From: Paractinoplanes ferrugineus | GTDB taxonomy: Bacteria; Actinomycetota; Actinomycetes; Mycobacteriales; Micromonosporaceae | DNA length: 64,000 nucleotides | Assembly: GCF_016862195.1 (NCBI RefSeq) | Contig: NZ_BOMM01000049.1 | Span: forward strand, 1-64,000 | Direction: 5' to 3' | Shown here: positions 33,132 to 41,410 of the stretch, piece by piece | Numbering within the stretch: the first letter of the stretch is position 1 | Layout: every line of letters begins with the position of its first letter | The notes under the pieces: generated by a model | Seen by the model: only the letters and a program-made list of their open reading frames with translations | Database searches by the model: none | What the model was told of the DNA's origin: nothing | Program-made: the position numbers and the translations under genes

Positions 33132-33193
33132 CCACCGCCGTGCGGGCTCCCGGCGCCCCGGTTTCCGGGCCGGCGCGGGCGGGTTGATCTCGG

Positions 33194-33853
33194 TCAGGAC
33201 GTGATCGCGCGGTTCAACCACTCCGACATCAGGGACTTCTCGGCGGCGCTGAGCGCCGGTAGTTCGTCGACGACGGCGGCGAGGGCGACGGCGACGGTGG
33301 TGGCGTCGTTCGCCGCGACGACGGGGACATCGGTGAGGACCGCGGCCACGACTGCGTCGAACATCGCGTCGCCCAGGCCGGGATCGTCACCGGCGAGCAT
33401 CGCGAGCACGGCACCGCGGCCGGCGGCCTGGATCATCTGGACCGCTCGCTCCTCGCTGACCCGCAGCCGGCCGGTCGCGGCCAGTCGGTGCACCCGCTGC
33501 CGGAGAATCTGGTCGCCCGCCGCCACCGCCGGGGAGCGTCGCCGGCGCGGGTCGGCGTACAGCTGGAAGAGGTCGGGGTTGGCCAGGCCGAACTCGATGT
33601 GACTGTGCCAGCCGGCCTTCAGATCCTCGAACGGGTCCTGCTGGGTGTCGATCACCTTGGCGCCGACATAGGCCGTCAGTGCGTGTTCGGCCAGCGCGTC
33701 GAGCAGCCCGTCCTTGTCGCCGAACAGCCGGTAGATCGTCGGCGGCTGCACCCCCGCCGCCTGCGAGACCGCCCGGGTGGTGACGCCGCGGGCTCCTTCG
33801 GCCCGGAGCAGCCGGCCGGCCGCTTCGATGATCACGGTCCGGGCCTCGTCCAT
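33194..33853 (-). CDS. TetR-family regulator of the NmrA-like gene
   Basis: A 219-residue TetR protein with helix-turn-helix VIIEAAGRLLRAEGARGV and AVSQAAGVQPPTIYRLFGDK, and an all-helical ligand domain. It is divergent from the NmrA-like reductase gene; the 79-bp gap holds a 13-bp perfect palindrome, so repression of both genes with release by a small molecule is the likely circuit. The start codon ATG is well placed for the first helix. Confidence 0.9.
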   Translation of the reverse strand: MDEARTVIIEAAGRLLRAEGARGVTTRAVSQAAGVQPPTIYRLFGDKDGLLDALAEHALTAYVGAKVIDTQQDPFEDLKAGWHSHIEFGLANPDLFQLYADPRRRRSPAVAAGDQILRQRVHRLAATGRLRVSEERAVQMIQAAGRGAVLAMLAGDDPGLGDAMFDAVVAAVLTDVPVVAANDATTVAVALAAVVDELPALSAAEKSLMSEWLNRAITS

Positions 33854-33887
33854 GTAACGACGATAACAGCTCTTGCGTACCGCTGGA

Positions 33888-33900
33888 TTATCAGTGATAA
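33888..33900. promoter_or_regulatory. TTATCAGTGATAA operator
   Basis: A perfect palindrome TTATCA-G-TGATAA lies between the divergent TetR and NmrA-like genes. Related half-sites (GATAACAGC at 33862 and GCTGTTACC at 33907) flank it. This is the typical position and size of a TetR-family operator. Confidence 0.6.
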
Positions 33901-33932
33901 CGTGTCGCTGTTACCAACGTTAAGGAGACCTC

Positions 33933-34778
33933 ATGATCGTGGTTACCGGTGCGACCGGAAACTTGGGCGGGCAGATCGTCGACCTGCTTCCCGCCGCTGA
34001 CCTGGGGGTGAGCGTCCGCGAGCCGGCCAAGGCGGCGCACCTGGCCGCCCGCGGGATGCGGGTGCGGCGCGGCGACTTCACCGACCCGGCCTCGCTGACG
34101 AGCGCCTTCGAGGGCGCCGACCAGGTGCTCATCGTCTCGGCCTCGATCCGCGACAGCGACACCGCGATCGCCGCCAACCGGGCCGCCATCGACGCCGCCC
34201 GCACCGTCGGCGTCAAGCGGATCGTCTACACCGGACACCAGGCGGCCGCGCATCGGTCGCTGTTCGCCCCGATGCCGGTGCACGCCGCCACGGAGGACTA
34301 CCTGGCCGAGTCCGGCGTCCCGTACACCGTGCTGCGCAACGGTTTCTACGTGACGACGCTGGCGTTCTATCTGCCGCAGGCCCTGGCGACGGGTGTGTTG
34401 GCGCTGCCCGCCGACGGCCCGGTCTCGTGGACCGCGCACGCCGACCTGGCCGAGGCCGCGGTGGCCGCCCTGACGTCGGCCGACCTGCTCGACGGCGTGA
34501 CCCCGCCGCTCACCGGTCCGGCCGCGGTCGACCTCGCCGAGGTGGCGCAGATTTTGACCGACGTCACCGGCCGCGAGTTCACCCGAGTGGTCGTGGACGA
34601 CGACGAGTGGAGGGCGACGGCGGGCGGGTTCGCCGACTTCACCCTGGGCATGTTCCGGGCCGCCCGGGCGGGCGAGTTCGCGGTGACCGACCCGATCCTG
34701 GCGAAGGCCATCGGCCGGCCCGCGACCCCGGTCCGCGAGTTCGTCGAGCGGTTCGTGGCGGCGGCGCAGCCGGAGTGA
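33933..34778 (+). CDS. NmrA/SDR-type NAD(P)H-binding protein
   Basis: A 281-residue atypical short-chain dehydrogenase. It begins MIVVTGATGNLGGQIVDLL with the TGxxGxxG nucleotide site, then VSVREPAKAAHLAARGMRV (an Arg for NADP) and DQVLIVSAS, TGHQAAAH and ESGVPYTVLRNGFYV. It resembles quinone reductase QorB-like and NmrA-like proteins, which reduce quinones or sense the NADP ratio; there is no classical YxxxK. AAGGAG stands before the ATG. The divergent TetR regulator and palindrome imply inducible expression, perhaps by a quinone or electrophile. Confidence 0.88.
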   Translation: MIVVTGATGNLGGQIVDLLPAADLGVSVREPAKAAHLAARGMRVRRGDFTDPASLTSAFEGADQVLIVSASIRDSDTAIAANRAAIDAARTVGVKRIVYTGHQAAAHRSLFAPMPVHAATEDYLAESGVPYTVLRNGFYVTTLAFYLPQALATGVLALPADGPVSWTAHADLAEAAVAALTSADLLDGVTPPLTGPAAVDLAEVAQILTDVTGREFTRVVVDDDEWRATAGGFADFTLGMFRAARAGEFAVTDPILAKAIGRPATPVREFVERFVAAAQPE

Positions 34779-34796
34779 CCTGGGGCGGGGGAGGGA

Positions 34797-35387
34797 TCAG
34801 CGCAGCCAGGGCGGCGGCACGCGGACGGTGGCCATCCCGGCCGCCGTCGCGGCCCGCAGGCCGAGCTCGGTGTCCTCGAAGACGACACAGGCCGACGGCG
34901 GCACGTCGAGCAGGCGGGCCGCCATCAGGTAGGCCTCGGGGTCGGGCTTCGGGTTGGTGTAGTCGCCGGCGCAGACCAGCACCGGGAAGCGGTCCAGCAG
35001 GTTCAGGGCGGTCAGCGACGCGGTGACCGACTCGCGGGTGCTGCCCGAGACGACCGCGAACGGCACCCGCTCGTACGCCTCCTCGATGTGCGCCAGCACC
35101 CCCGGCACCGCCCGGATCTCGCCCAGGCTCGCCTGGAACAGGGCTTCGCGCCGCGAGGCGACCGCGGCCACCGGCATGCGCAGGCCCTGCTGCTCGTTCA
35201 GATCCTCGATGATCTCGGCGACCGTTCGGCCGCCCCACGCGTAGAACAGGTCCTCGGGGAACGTGCCGCCCCACTCGGCGAGCGCCGCCGTCCAGGCCCG
35301 GTAGTGCGCCGGCATGGAGTCGGTGATGGTGCCGTCGCAGTCGAACAGGTAGGCCCGGAAGTCGCCGTCGGGCAGAGGTAGGTGCAC
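34797..35387 (-). CDS. HAD-family beta-phosphoglucomutase-like phosphatase
   Basis: A 196-residue HAD enzyme starting at GTG. Motif I YLFDCDGTITDSMPAHYRAW, motif II VVSGSTRESV, motif III NPKPDPEAY and motif IV VFEDTELGLRAATAAGM are complete. The DxDGT-x-DS and cap size match the beta-phosphoglucomutase/sugar-phosphatase group (YqaB-like). A general fructose-1-phosphate or sugar-phosphate phosphatase role is plausible. It is convergent with the NmrA-like gene and followed by the nucleotidyltransferase gene upstream on the same strand. Confidence 0.9.
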   Translation of the reverse strand: MHLPLPDGDFRAYLFDCDGTITDSMPAHYRAWTAALAEWGGTFPEDLFYAWGGRTVAEIIEDLNEQQGLRMPVAAVASRREALFQASLGEIRAVPGVLAHIEEAYERVPFAVVSGSTRESVTASLTALNLLDRFPVLVCAGDYTNPKPDPEAYLMAARLLDVPPSACVVFEDTELGLRAATAAGMATVRVPPPWLR

Positions 35388-35405
35388 GAGATCAAAGTTA
35401 TCCGG

Positions 35406-35960
35406 TCATCCCGGCGGGACGTCCAGATCGAGGTCACCGGCCACGTCGCCGACCTCGACCAGGCGCACGTCGTGCCGGCGGAGGTAGTCACGGGCGCCCC
35501 GGTCACCGACCGCCGACGCCATCACGCCGTCCCAGTGGTCCCGGCCGAGCAGCACCGGATGCCCGCGCCGGCCGGCGTAGGAGCCCATCACGAGGGCGTC
35601 GGCGGCGGCGTGTGCGGTCACCCGGCCCACCGCAAGCGGGGTGACCTCGGGCATGTCGACCAGCAGGACCACCGCCGCGACCGCCGGGGTGCCGGTCAGC
35701 GCGCGCAGACCGGCGCGCAGTGAGGAACCCATCCCGGTGGCCCAGTCCGGGTTGATCACCGGGTCGGGCAGGTTCGGCGCGGCCGCCAGCACCGAGGTCG
35801 CCGAGGCGCCGAGGACCACCACGGTGCGTGCGACACCGGCCGAGCGCAGGGTCTCCGCGGCGCGTTCCACGAGCAACCGACCGGCGTACGCGACAAGCGC
35901 CTTCGGCATCCCGTAACGGCTCCCGCCGCCGGCCGCCAGCACCAGGCCCGCCGTCTGCAT
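35406..35960 (-). CDS. MobA/MocA-like nucleotidyltransferase
   Basis: A 184-residue NTP-transferase domain protein. The nucleotide-binding loop is LVLAAGGGSRYGMPKALV and the metal-binding Asp is in VVLLVDMPEVTPLAV. This matches MocA-type molybdenum-cofactor cytidylyltransferases and related small enzymes; no molybdoenzyme gene is present here, so cofactor identity is inferred from family only. I chose the ATG at 35960, directly before the nucleotide loop. It is followed by the HAD gene on the same strand (18 bp). Confidence 0.85.
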   Translation of the reverse strand: MQTAGLVLAAGGGSRYGMPKALVAYAGRLLVERAAETLRSAGVARTVVVLGASATSVLAAAPNLPDPVINPDWATGMGSSLRAGLRALTGTPAVAAVVLLVDMPEVTPLAVGRVTAHAAADALVMGSYAGRRGHPVLLGRDHWDGVMASAVGDRGARDYLRRHDVRLVEVGDVAGDLDLDVPPG

Positions 35961-36012
35961 GGCCCGAGCGTAGCCACCCGGGCCGCGCCCGGCCCCACCC
36001 GTACGGTGAATG

Positions 36013-36066
36013 GGTAAGCGAAAGGCCGGAGTTCCGTGGCGGCGGTTCTCCGGCCTGTCGCTTACC
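36013..36066 (-). terminator. Long hairpin downstream of L36
   Basis: GGTAAGCGA/TCGCTTACC and AGGCCGGAG/CTCCGGCCT pair as two 9-bp halves separated by a single mismatch, around a 16-base loop. It begins 51 bases after the L36 stop and ends before the MocA-like gene, so it most likely ends the L36 transcript. Confidence 0.7.
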
Positions 36067-36117
36067 TGAAAGCTATCGCGTGATCGTGGAATTTGCCCGG
36101 CCATCCGGCGTGTGGCG

Positions 36118-36240
36118 TCAGCCCTGACGGCCGTTCCACCGCGGGTTCTTGCGGTTCAGCACGACCAGGCGGCCCCGGCGGCGGGTGAGCACCGAGCCGG
36201 GCTTGCTCTTCAGAGACCTGAGCGAATTGCGGACCTTCAT
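36118..36240 (-). CDS. rpmJ: 50S ribosomal protein L36, zinc-free type B paralogue
   Basis: A 40-residue protein beginning MKVRNSLRSLKSKPG and ending KNPRWNGRQG with RRRGRLVVLNR between, which matches bL36 of the type that lacks the zinc-binding cysteines. Actinobacteria usually keep a zinc-containing copy in the main ribosomal operon and use this one when zinc is scarce, often under Zur; I could not identify a convincing Zur box. GAGAGG lies seven bases before the ATG. It is monocistronic and ends with a strong hairpin at 36013-36066. Confidence 0.93.
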   Translation of the reverse strand: MKVRNSLRSLKSKPGSVLTRRRGRLVVLNRKNPRWNGRQG

Positions 36241-36361
36241 GGCGGAACCTCTCTCCGCACCGGCCGTTTCACCGGCGCGATGTCGACAACGCCGGTTGCC
36301 ACCAGGTTATTTCTGACCCGGTGAGGTCAGCTCACGGGTCGGTGCGGCCGATCGAGGCGGC

Positions 36362-38002
36362 ATGCGAATGCGTGTTCTGGGGACCCTGCTCACCGCTGCG
36401 GCGATCACCGCGGCCGGCTCTGTCACACCCGCCCAAGCCGCCGAGGGCAACGTCGTCGGGGCCGGGGCGCCGGAGGCGATCGCCGGTCAGTACCTCGTCA
36501 CGATGAAGGCGCCCGGGGGCGGTATCTCCGCGCAGGGCGTGTCGACGAGTTCGTACCGGGCGCGCATGTCGGCCAAGCAGGCCCGCCGGCTCGCGGCCCG
36601 CTCCGACGTCGCGTTCGTCGAGCAGAACAAGCGGGTGCACGCCGAGACCACCACCTACCGCAACCCGATCTGGAACCTGGACCGCATCGACCAGCACCCG
36701 GTCGCCCTGTCGAGGACCTACACGCCGACCGACGACGGCAGCTCGGTGCACGCGTACGTGATCGACACCGGCATCCGGATCACCCACCACGAGTTCGCCG
36801 GCCGGGCCTCCTACGGCTACAACGCGGTCAGCCCGAGCCGCCCCGCCGCCGACTGCAACGGGCACGGCACGCACGTGGCCGGCACCATCGGCGGCACCTC
36901 GTACGGCGTTGCCAAGCAGGTGAAGCTGGTTGCGATCAAGGTGCTGGACTGCGATGGCGAAGGCGACCTCGCCGACGTGATCAACGGAGTCAACTGGGTG
37001 ACCGCGCACGCGCAGAAGCCGGCCGTGGCCAACCTGAGTCTCGGCGGCTCGAACAGCCCGTCGCTGAACGCCGCCCTGCAGAAGCTGATCAACAAGGGCG
37101 TGACGGTGGTGGTGGCGGCCGGCAACGAGAACGTCGACGCGGCCACGGAGAGCCCGGCCAACCTCGCCGCCGCGATCACCGTGGGAGCCACCAACAGCAA
37201 GGACCAGCGCGCCTCGTTCTCCAACTACGGCAGCCGGGTCGACCTGTTCGCGCCCGGTGTCGGGATCAAGTCGTCGTTCGCGGGCGGTGACTACTCGACG
37301 GCGGTCGCCGACGGTACGTCGATGGCGGCCCCGCACGTGGCCGGCGCCGCCGCGCTCGTGCTCGACGCGACCCCCGGCTACAGCCCCGTGCAGGTGCGCA
37401 ACTACCTGGTCGCGCAGGCCACCCCCGGCCGTATCTCGGGGCTGAAGGGCTCGCCGAACCGGCTGCTCTTCAGCACCGCTCCGCCGGCCGCGCCGGTGAT
37501 CCGGACGTCGGCGATCTCGATGACGGCCGGTCTCGCCTACTCCGGTCAGCTCGCCCTCACCGCCGCCCGCCGCGGCGCCTGGAGCATCGCCTCGGGCAGC
37601 CTGCCCGCCGGCGTGACGATGAACGGCAACGGCCTGATCTCGGGCACCCCGACCGGGCCGGGCAGCGACGCCGTCACGGTCCGGTTCACCGACTACGTGC
37701 CGACCGTCGCGACCCGCACCCTGACCGTCAGCGTCGACGTGACCACGCCGGTGATCAAGACCGCGGCGCTGCCGTCGATCCTCCGCGGCATGTACTACAA
37801 CCAGCAACTGACCGCCGACCGGGCGGGCGTCTGGACGGTGGCCGCGGGTGAGCTGCCGAACGGGATGTCGCTGGCCACCGGCGGCGAGATCAGCGGTGTG
37901 GCGACCACGGCCGGCTCGTCGACCTTCACCGTCCAGCTGACCGACGGCTGGGGTCAGGTCGCCCGGGCCGAGCTCACCATCGAGGTGACGGCTCGTTCGT
38001 AA
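36362..38002 (+). CDS. Secreted S8 subtilisin-type protease
   Basis: A 546-residue exported serine protease of the proteinase-K subgroup. Signal peptide 1-26 (TAAAITAAGSVTPAQA), a propeptide of about 65 residues, then the catalytic domain with Asp135 (YVIDTGI), His168 (NGHGTHVAG) and Ser320 (GTSMAAPHVAG). Two C-terminal putative Ig-like domains follow (about 375-460 and 461-546), both with the pattern LPAGVTMNGNGLISGTPTG or LPNGMSLATGGEISGVATT. The I9 propeptide is shorter than usual: between VTMKAPGG and ARLAARSDV-like helix about 25 residues are missing. A terminator hairpin follows. It should degrade extracellular proteins. Confidence 0.93.
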   Translation: MRMRVLGTLLTAAAITAAGSVTPAQAAEGNVVGAGAPEAIAGQYLVTMKAPGGGISAQGVSTSSYRARMSAKQARRLAARSDVAFVEQNKRVHAETTTYRNPIWNLDRIDQHPVALSRTYTPTDDGSSVHAYVIDTGIRITHHEFAGRASYGYNAVSPSRPAADCNGHGTHVAGTIGGTSYGVAKQVKLVAIKVLDCDGEGDLADVINGVNWVTAHAQKPAVANLSLGGSNSPSLNAALQKLINKGVTVVVAAGNENVDAATESPANLAAAITVGATNSKDQRASFSNYGSRVDLFAPGVGIKSSFAGGDYSTAVADGTSMAAPHVAGAAALVLDATPGYSPVQVRNYLVAQATPGRISGLKGSPNRLLFSTAPPAAPVIRTSAISMTAGLAYSGQLALTAARRGAWSIASGSLPAGVTMNGNGLISGTPTGPGSDAVTVRFTDYVPTVATRTLTVSVDVTTPVIKTAALPSILRGMYYNQQLTADRAGVWTVAAGELPNGMSLATGGEISGVATTAGSSTFTVQLTDGWGQVARAELTIEVTARS

Positions 38003-38007
38003 CTGGA

Positions 38008-38057
38008 CCGGCTCCGCTCGTCGACCCGGGGGCACTGGGATCGGCGAGCGGAGCCGG
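38008..38057 (+). terminator. Hairpin after the S8 protease gene
   Basis: CCGGCTCCGCTCG and CGAGCGGAGCCGG form a perfect 13-bp stem with a 24-base loop, beginning six bases after the stop. It would also terminate transcripts from the opposite direction. Confidence 0.75.
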
Positions 38058-38131
38058 CGGTCGGGCGGGTGGGTGAGTTGGCCGCCGGCAAACCTGACCA
38101 AACCGTAAACAGCCGATTTGTCAGGCCACTG

Positions 38132-38611
38132 TCACGAGGCTGTGGACAGGCTGTATGCCGCGGCGATGGCCTTCGTCTCCGACAGGTCGGCCTCCACCAC
38201 CGGCAGCCCCGCGGCCACCTCGGCGCCGAGCTCGGTGAGCAACTGCCGCAGCAACGCCTCCGCGGCAGCCGCCTGCGGCGCCACCCCGGCGGTCACCACC
38301 GGCACCGCGGTCTTGCCGGCCAGGGCTTGCGCCGGCAGCTGGTCGAGCAGCACTTTCAGTACGCCGGTGTAGCTGCCCTTGTACGTCGGGGTGGCCACCA
38401 CCAGCAGTTCCGCCTCGCGCAGCGCCGTCACGGCGGCCGCGGTGGCCTCGTCGCCGGGGGTGAGCAGGCCGGGGCCGAGCTCGCCGATCTCGATCACGGT
38501 GGGCGGGAACCCGCCGCTCTTCCCGGCGAGCGCCTCGCCGACCGCGATGGCCAGCACGGAGGTGCGCGATCCCGGGCGGGGATTGCCGGAGACGACGACG
38601 ATGCGACTCAT
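38132..38611 (-). CDS. ssuE: NADPH-dependent FMN reductase
   Basis: A 159-residue flavodoxin-fold reductase delivering reduced FMN to the SsuD monooxygenase. Features are VVSGNPRPGSRTS (FMN phosphate loop) and VVATPTYKGSYTGVLKVLLD with LPAQALAGKTAVPVVTAG, closely following the SsuE pattern. AGGAGAG stands before the ATG and the start overlaps the ssuD stop (ATGA). It is the last gene of the leftward sulfonate operon. Confidence 0.9.
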   Translation of the reverse strand: MSRIVVVSGNPRPGSRTSVLAIAVGEALAGKSGGFPPTVIEIGELGPGLLTPGDEATAAAVTALREAELLVVATPTYKGSYTGVLKVLLDQLPAQALAGKTAVPVVTAGVAPQAAAAEALLRQLLTELGAEVAAGLPVVEADLSETKAIAAAYSLSTAS

Positions 38612-39678
38612 TTCTCTCCTGGTGGGTCGAGAAGAGGCCGGACGTTCTCGCCGAACCGCAACGCCTCTTCCAGATGCGGCTGGCCGGACAGGATGAAGTG
38701 GTCGAGGCCGAGGGCCTGATATTCGCGGATCCGGGCGGCGACCTCGGCGTGGCTGCCGACCAGCGCGGTGCCCGCCCCGGGCCGCACCAGACCGAAGCCG
38801 GCCCACAGGTTGGGCGACACCTCGAGGGAATCACCGGCGGTCAGGGCGGCCATCCGGCGCTGGCCCTCCGACTCGGTGGCGGCGAACTGCCTGCTCGCCC
38901 GGTCGATCGCCGAGCGGGGGACGCGGGCCAGCAGCGCCCGCGTGACACCCCACGCCTCGTCGGCGGTGTCCCGGCTGATCACGTGCAGCCGGATGCCGTA
39001 CGTCAGCTGCCGGCCGGCCTGTTCGGCGAGAGTGCGCACGGCATCGAGTTTGGCGGCCACCGCCGCCGGCGGCTCGGCCCAGGTCAGGTAGGTGTCGGCA
39101 AGCCGGGCGGCGACCGGGAGGGCGGCCGCCGACGAGCCTCCGAAGAACAGCGGGGGTACGGGATCAGGCGCGTGCCGCACCGTCGCGTCCTCGACGTCGT
39201 AGTGCTCGCCGTGGAACGTGAACGGCGTGCCGCTCCAGGCCCCGCGGACGACCTGGAGGAACTCGGCGGTCCGGGCGTACCGCTGGTCGTGGTCCAGATG
39301 ATCGCCGAACCGGCGCTGCTCGCTCGCCTCGCCGCCGGTGACCACGTTGAGCGCCAGCCGGCCGCCGGAGATGCGTTGATAGGTGCCGGCCATCTGGGCC
39401 GCGAGAGTCGGTGAGATCAGGCCGGGCCGGAACGCGACGAGGAACTTCAGCCGGTCGGTCTCGCCCAGCAGCGCCGCCGTGGTCAGCCACGCGTCCTCGC
39501 AGAACGTGCCGGTCGGGGTCAGCACCGCCTCGAACCCGGCCCGCTCGGCGGCCCGCGCCACCAGGGCGAGATAGCCGATGTCCGGCGGCCGGCTGGTGTC
39601 GGCGGCCAGCGCGGCCTGCCCGCCGCCGACGATGTCGTGGCTGTCGCCGGCGGTCGGCAGGAACCAGTGGAACCGCAT
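38608..39678 (-). CDS. ssuD: FMNH2-dependent alkanesulfonate monooxygenase
   Basis: A 356-residue LLM-class oxygenase that cleaves alkanesulfonates to aldehyde and sulfite. It follows the SsuD pattern throughout: HWFLPTAGDSHD, PTGTFCEDAWLTTAALLGET, RLKFLVAFRPGLISPTLAA, VVTGGEASEQRRFGD, LFFGGSS, YLTWAEPP, GIRLHVISRDTADEAW and SPNLWAGFGLVRPGAGTALVG. It starts immediately after the flavin reductase gene (no gap) and overlaps ssuE by 4 bp. With the ABC genes on the other strand this makes a complete sulfonate-sulfur pathway. Confidence 0.93.
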   Translation of the reverse strand: MRFHWFLPTAGDSHDIVGGGQAALAADTSRPPDIGYLALVARAAERAGFEAVLTPTGTFCEDAWLTTAALLGETDRLKFLVAFRPGLISPTLAAQMAGTYQRISGGRLALNVVTGGEASEQRRFGDHLDHDQRYARTAEFLQVVRGAWSGTPFTFHGEHYDVEDATVRHAPDPVPPLFFGGSSAAALPVAARLADTYLTWAEPPAAVAAKLDAVRTLAEQAGRQLTYGIRLHVISRDTADEAWGVTRALLARVPRSAIDRASRQFAATESEGQRRMAALTAGDSLEVSPNLWAGFGLVRPGAGTALVGSHAEVAARIREYQALGLDHFILSGQPHLEEALRFGENVRPLLDPPGEK

Positions 39679-40179
39679 CTAGGCGGCCCGCCGCAGGTGC
39701 GCGTAATGCCCGTCGTGATAGACGAGCGGCGCCACGCTCAGGTCCTCGTGGTGGTCCCCGGTCTCCGGCGCGGCCAGCACGATGCTGTGGTCACCGGCCT
39801 CGACCCGGCGCACCACCCGGCAGACGATCCGGGCGAGCACGCCGTCGAGCAGCGGCACCCCGCCCGGCCCCGGCGCCCACGCGCCGTGGGCGGCGAACCG
39901 GTCGATGCCGCGGGTCGCGAACGTGCGGGCCACATGCTCCTGCTCCTGGGCCAGGACGTGCACGGCCACCACCCCGGCCGCGGCGATCACGGGCCACGCC
40001 GAGGCGGTGTGCGCCAGGCAGAACGACACCAGCGGCGGGTCGAGCGAGACCGAGGTGAACGACGTGGCGGTGAAACCGGCGGGGGGTTCGCCGGGCGCCG
40101 TGATCACCACGACCGCGGCGGCGTGCCGGCGCAGCAGCGCCCGGAAGAGATCGGCGTCCACGAGGGAGCTGACGGTCAT
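39679..40179 (-). CDS. DIM6/NTAB-family flavin reductase
   Basis: A 166-residue flavin reductase of the split-barrel type, using NAD(P)H to reduce free FMN. Motifs include GFTATSFTSVSLDPPLVSFC, HVLAQEQEHVARTFATRG and an extended C-terminus ending HDGHYAHLRRA. Such proteins supply LLM oxygenases, so the operon has two different reductases (this and SsuE) for two LLM enzymes. The ATG overlaps the stop of the upstream LLM gene by 4 bp. Confidence 0.9.
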   Translation of the reverse strand: MTVSSLVDADLFRALLRRHAAAVVVITAPGEPPAGFTATSFTSVSLDPPLVSFCLAHTASAWPVIAAAGVVAVHVLAQEQEHVARTFATRGIDRFAAHGAWAPGPGGVPLLDGVLARIVCRVVRRVEAGDHSIVLAAPETGDHHEDLSVAPLVYHDGHYAHLRRAA

Positions 40180-41267
40180 GCGGTGCCTCCTGGTTGTACG
40201 GTGGCGAGTTCGCGCCGGTCCAGCGCCTGTCGGACGAGCGGGATCAGGTGCCGGCCGTAGTCGACGGCGTCGTCGACCGGGTCGTAGCCGCGGATGAGGA
40301 TGGTGGTCACGCCGAGGTCGACGTAGTCGAGGATCGCCTGGGCGACGGTCTCGGGCGAGCCGACGAGTGCTGTCGAGTTGCCCTGGGCGCCGCCGGCCCG
40401 AGCGGTCGCGGTCCACAGCGCGCGATCGTGCCGGTCCTGGCGGGCCGCGGCGGCGAGCAGGCGCTGCGAACCGGTGTTCTCGACCAGGATTCGCCGGCCG
40501 CCGGCGAAGTTGCGGCCGCTCTCGATCCGGGACAGAATCCCGGCCGCGCGTTCCCACGCCAGGTCGTCGGTGGCGGCGAGGATCGGGCGGAACGAGACGC
40601 TGATGCCGAGCGGTCCACGCCCGGCCGCGGCGGACGCGGCCCGCACCGAGGCGATCTGCTCGGCGGTCTCCTTGAGCGGCTCGCCCCAGAGCGCGAACAC
40701 GTCGGCCTTGGCGCCGCCCACCCGGTAGGCGGCCGGCGAGGATCCGCCGAAGTAGAGCGGGATGCGGTGGGCCGGCTGGGTGCGCAGCGCGAAGTCCTCG
40801 AACTGGTAGAAGCGGCCCTGGTGCGAGAACGGCTCCGGCGAGCTCCAGGCCCGGCGCAGGATGGTCAGGTATTCCTCGGTACGGGCGTACCGGTCGTCCT
40901 TGGTGAGGTAGTCGCCGTCGCGGCGTTGCTCGGCGTCGGATCCGCCGGTGATCGTGTGCACCGCCACCCGGCCGCCGGTGAGCTGGTCCAGAGTGGCGAA
41001 GACGCGGGCGGCAGTGGTGGGGAGGACGAAGCCGGGCCGGTGGGCGATCAGCAGTCCGAGGTGCTCGGTGGCGGCCGCCGCGTACGCCGCGACCTGGGTG
41101 GCGTCCGGGCCGGTGGAGGAGTAGGCGACCAGGATCCGGTGGAAACCCGCGTCCTCGTGGGCCCGGGCGAACCGCCGCACGTAGTCGGGGTCGACCGGGG
41201 GCCCGGCCGGCGCCCTGGTCTCGGAGACGTCCCGGGTGCCGATCATGCCGACGAACTCGACTGTCAT
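40176..41267 (-). CDS. SsuD-like LLM-class FMN oxygenase
   Basis: A 363-residue LLM oxygenase, first gene of the leftward operon, related to SsuD and to sulfone monooxygenases. Recognisable are FVGMIGTRDVSETRAPAGPP, RILVAYSSTGPDATQVAAYAA, LIAHRPGFVLPTTAAR, HTITGGSDAEQRRDGDYL, LYFGGSSPAAYRVGG, FALWGEPL and GNSTALVGSPETVAQAILDY. A separate substrate from SsuD is likely (sulfone, dimethylsulfone-type or longer sulfonate). AGGTGGGAG precedes the ATG at 41267. It is divergent from the ABC permease gene over 143 bp. Confidence 0.9.
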   Translation of the reverse strand: MTVEFVGMIGTRDVSETRAPAGPPVDPDYVRRFARAHEDAGFHRILVAYSSTGPDATQVAAYAAAATEHLGLLIAHRPGFVLPTTAARVFATLDQLTGGRVAVHTITGGSDAEQRRDGDYLTKDDRYARTEEYLTILRRAWSSPEPFSHQGRFYQFEDFALRTQPAHRIPLYFGGSSPAAYRVGGAKADVFALWGEPLKETAEQIASVRAASAAAGRGPLGISVSFRPILAATDDLAWERAAGILSRIESGRNFAGGRRILVENTGSQRLLAAAARQDRHDRALWTATARAGGAQGNSTALVGSPETVAQAILDYVDLGVTTILIRGYDPVDDAVDYGRHLIPLVRQALDRRELATVQPGGTA

Positions 41268-41340
41268 GCTGCTCCCACCTTTTGAGATCGTGGCCGACTG
41301 GGTCTCACCCTGCGTCGCCTGGGCCAGCGTCGTCAATGGT

Positions 41341-41350
41341 TGTCCCATAT
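41341..41350. promoter_or_regulatory. TGTCCCATAT element in the divergent ssu promoter
   Basis: TGTCCCATAT between the leftward and rightward sulfonate operons occurs again, inverted, at 45261-45270 upstream of the receiverless OmpR-type gene. The following CCTAGTAAACCTAG is a near-palindrome. A shared regulator of both transcripts is an inference. Confidence 0.4.
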
Positions 41351-41410
41351 CCTAGTAAACCTAGAGAGTATGGTTGACATGCAGGAGTTGCCGCCGTCAG
41401 AGTTGCGGCC

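Noticed and set aside
33132..33193. Terminator between the HAD and TetR genes
   Set aside because: Only a short 5-bp GC stem (CCCGG/CCGGG) is continuous; the wider pairing is interrupted by mismatches.
36241..36361. Zur box for the L36 gene
   Set aside because: I found no TGAAAAC-N-GTTTTCA-like palindrome; the short CAAC/GTTG repeat is too weak to name.
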